From Geoanaerobacter pelophilus (GTDB lineage Bacteria; Desulfobacterota; Desulfuromonadia; Geobacterales; DSM-12255): a DNA stretch of 64,000 nt. Shown in pieces: positions 63,678-64,000 of this stretch. A program made the position numbers and the translations under genes. Under the pieces are notes generated by a model. It was given only the letters and a program-made list of their open reading frames with translations, had not been told where the DNA came from and ran no database searches. The stretch covers positions 124,001 through 188,000 of the forward strand of contig NZ_JAHCVJ010000007.1 of assembly GCF_018476885.1 (NCBI RefSeq). The letters are read 5' to 3'. Within the stretch, counting starts at the first letter, position 1. Every line of letters begins with the position of its first letter.

Positions 63678-64000
63678 TCAATCAGCTGGAGCGTCATTGG
63701 ATGAATATGGGGAGAGTCGGCACAGTTTCAAGGCAAGTTCATCCAGTTCTTTTACTACGCCCCGGTCGAGCTTTTTGAGCCAGCGGCCCGGGATACCTTC
63801 AATGCCGTAGTAGGCACCAGCCAGGCCGCCGATGATCGCTCCGGTGGTATCGGCGTCCCCTCCCTGGTTTACCGTGGCCACGAGGCAGTCTTCAAAACCC
63901 TTACCCCTGAAGAAAAAATGGCATACCGTCTGAAAGGTATCAACGACGTAGCCAGTGGCCAGCCCTTTATAGGGCTCGAAGGTGAAATTAGGATACTCTG
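63678..64000 (-). CDS. draG: ADP-ribosyl-[dinitrogen reductase] hydrolase, partial
   Basis: The 3' part (about 106 codons) of DraG, cut by the window's right edge; the frame is open through 64000. The readable part is EYPNFTFEPYKGLATGYVVD, TFQTVCHFFFRGKGFEDCLV, then NQGGDADTTGAIIGGLAGAY with the metal-binding Asp residues, and IPGRWLKKLDRGVVKELDEL. DraG removes ADP-ribose from NifH and restores activity. It is encoded on the opposite strand to draT, four bases apart, unlike the draTG operon of Rhodospirillum. Confidence 0.93.
   Translation of the reverse strand, partial: EYPNFTFEPYKGLATGYVVDTFQTVCHFFFRGKGFEDCLVATVNQGGDADTTGAIIGGLAGAYYGIEGIPGRWLKKLDRGVVKELDELALKLCRLSPYSSNDAPAD

Overview
The window looks like a chromosomal segment of a free-living, nitrogen-fixing, metal-reducing deltaproteobacterium of the Geobacter/Geotalea type (Desulfuromonadales). 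This rests on gene content read from the translations: a fused nifEN, a nif operon set with -24/-12 promoters and terminator leaders beside an ANTAR response regulator, a MacA-like diheme peroxidase, a GEMM-type riboswitch before a DUF4197 gene, and many PAS sensors. No rRNA, tRNA, CRISPR array or intact insertion sequence was recognised.

Layout. 1-5,000: housekeeping genes (HU protein, ACP phosphodiesterase-like protein, HelD-like helicase, poly(A) polymerase family). 5,000-10,400: small unknown genes, two long inverted repeats, RbgA-type GTPase, a Cys-rich protein, a small monooxygenase, a Bax-inhibitor-1 family membrane protein and an RhlE-type helicase. 10,400-21,140: a possible small exported protein, MacA-like peroxidase, cytochrome b561, miaA, a mercuric-reductase-like flavoprotein, a class A penicillin-binding protein, a methyltransferase and transketolase. 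21,188-23,282: a chemoreceptor with a C-terminal hemerythrin domain behind a sigma-28-like promoter.

23,400-29,900 is the first nitrogen-fixation block: nifV plus an ANTAR response regulator (GnfR type), then nifH-nifD-nifK. A GEMM riboswitch and a DUF4197 gene follow. 30,846-37,988 (minus strand) is a tightly overlapping operon of a corrinoid protein, a UroD-type methyltransferase, DUF1638, two histidine kinases and a receiver protein. 38,063-49,781 (minus strand) is a sensory island: five proteins share a C-terminal FVGREL...ELKER tail and lack a kinase domain. They are interleaved with periplasmic binding proteins, one histidine kinase, one receiver, a TonB-receptor plug remnant and a 59-residue SAP-like protein.

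50,031-64,000 is the second nif block, interrupted by kdp: nifEN and a translationally coupled macro-domain protein; a 77-residue protein with kdpABC-kdpDE; then nifX, a 2[4Fe-4S] ferredoxin, a second NifX-like protein, draT, and a convergent draG cut by the window edge.

How it fits together. Four nif transcription units (nifV, nifH, nifEN, nifX) have a GG-N10-GC sigma-54 promoter, a short leader and an intrinsic terminator before the first gene. Just before each terminator lies GGC-AA(A/T)GGC-GCC, which can fold as a small hairpin with an AxxGxx hexaloop, the kind of site ANTAR proteins bind, and which would compete with the terminator. The ANTAR protein encoded behind nifV is the obvious reader, so nif expression is probably set by promoter activation and by antitermination, with feedback through nifV-gnfR. 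After translation, DraT/DraG should switch NifH off and on by ADP-ribosylation of the Arg in its CAGRGV motif; the macro-domain protein coupled to nifEN is an unexplained additional ADP-ribose-related component.
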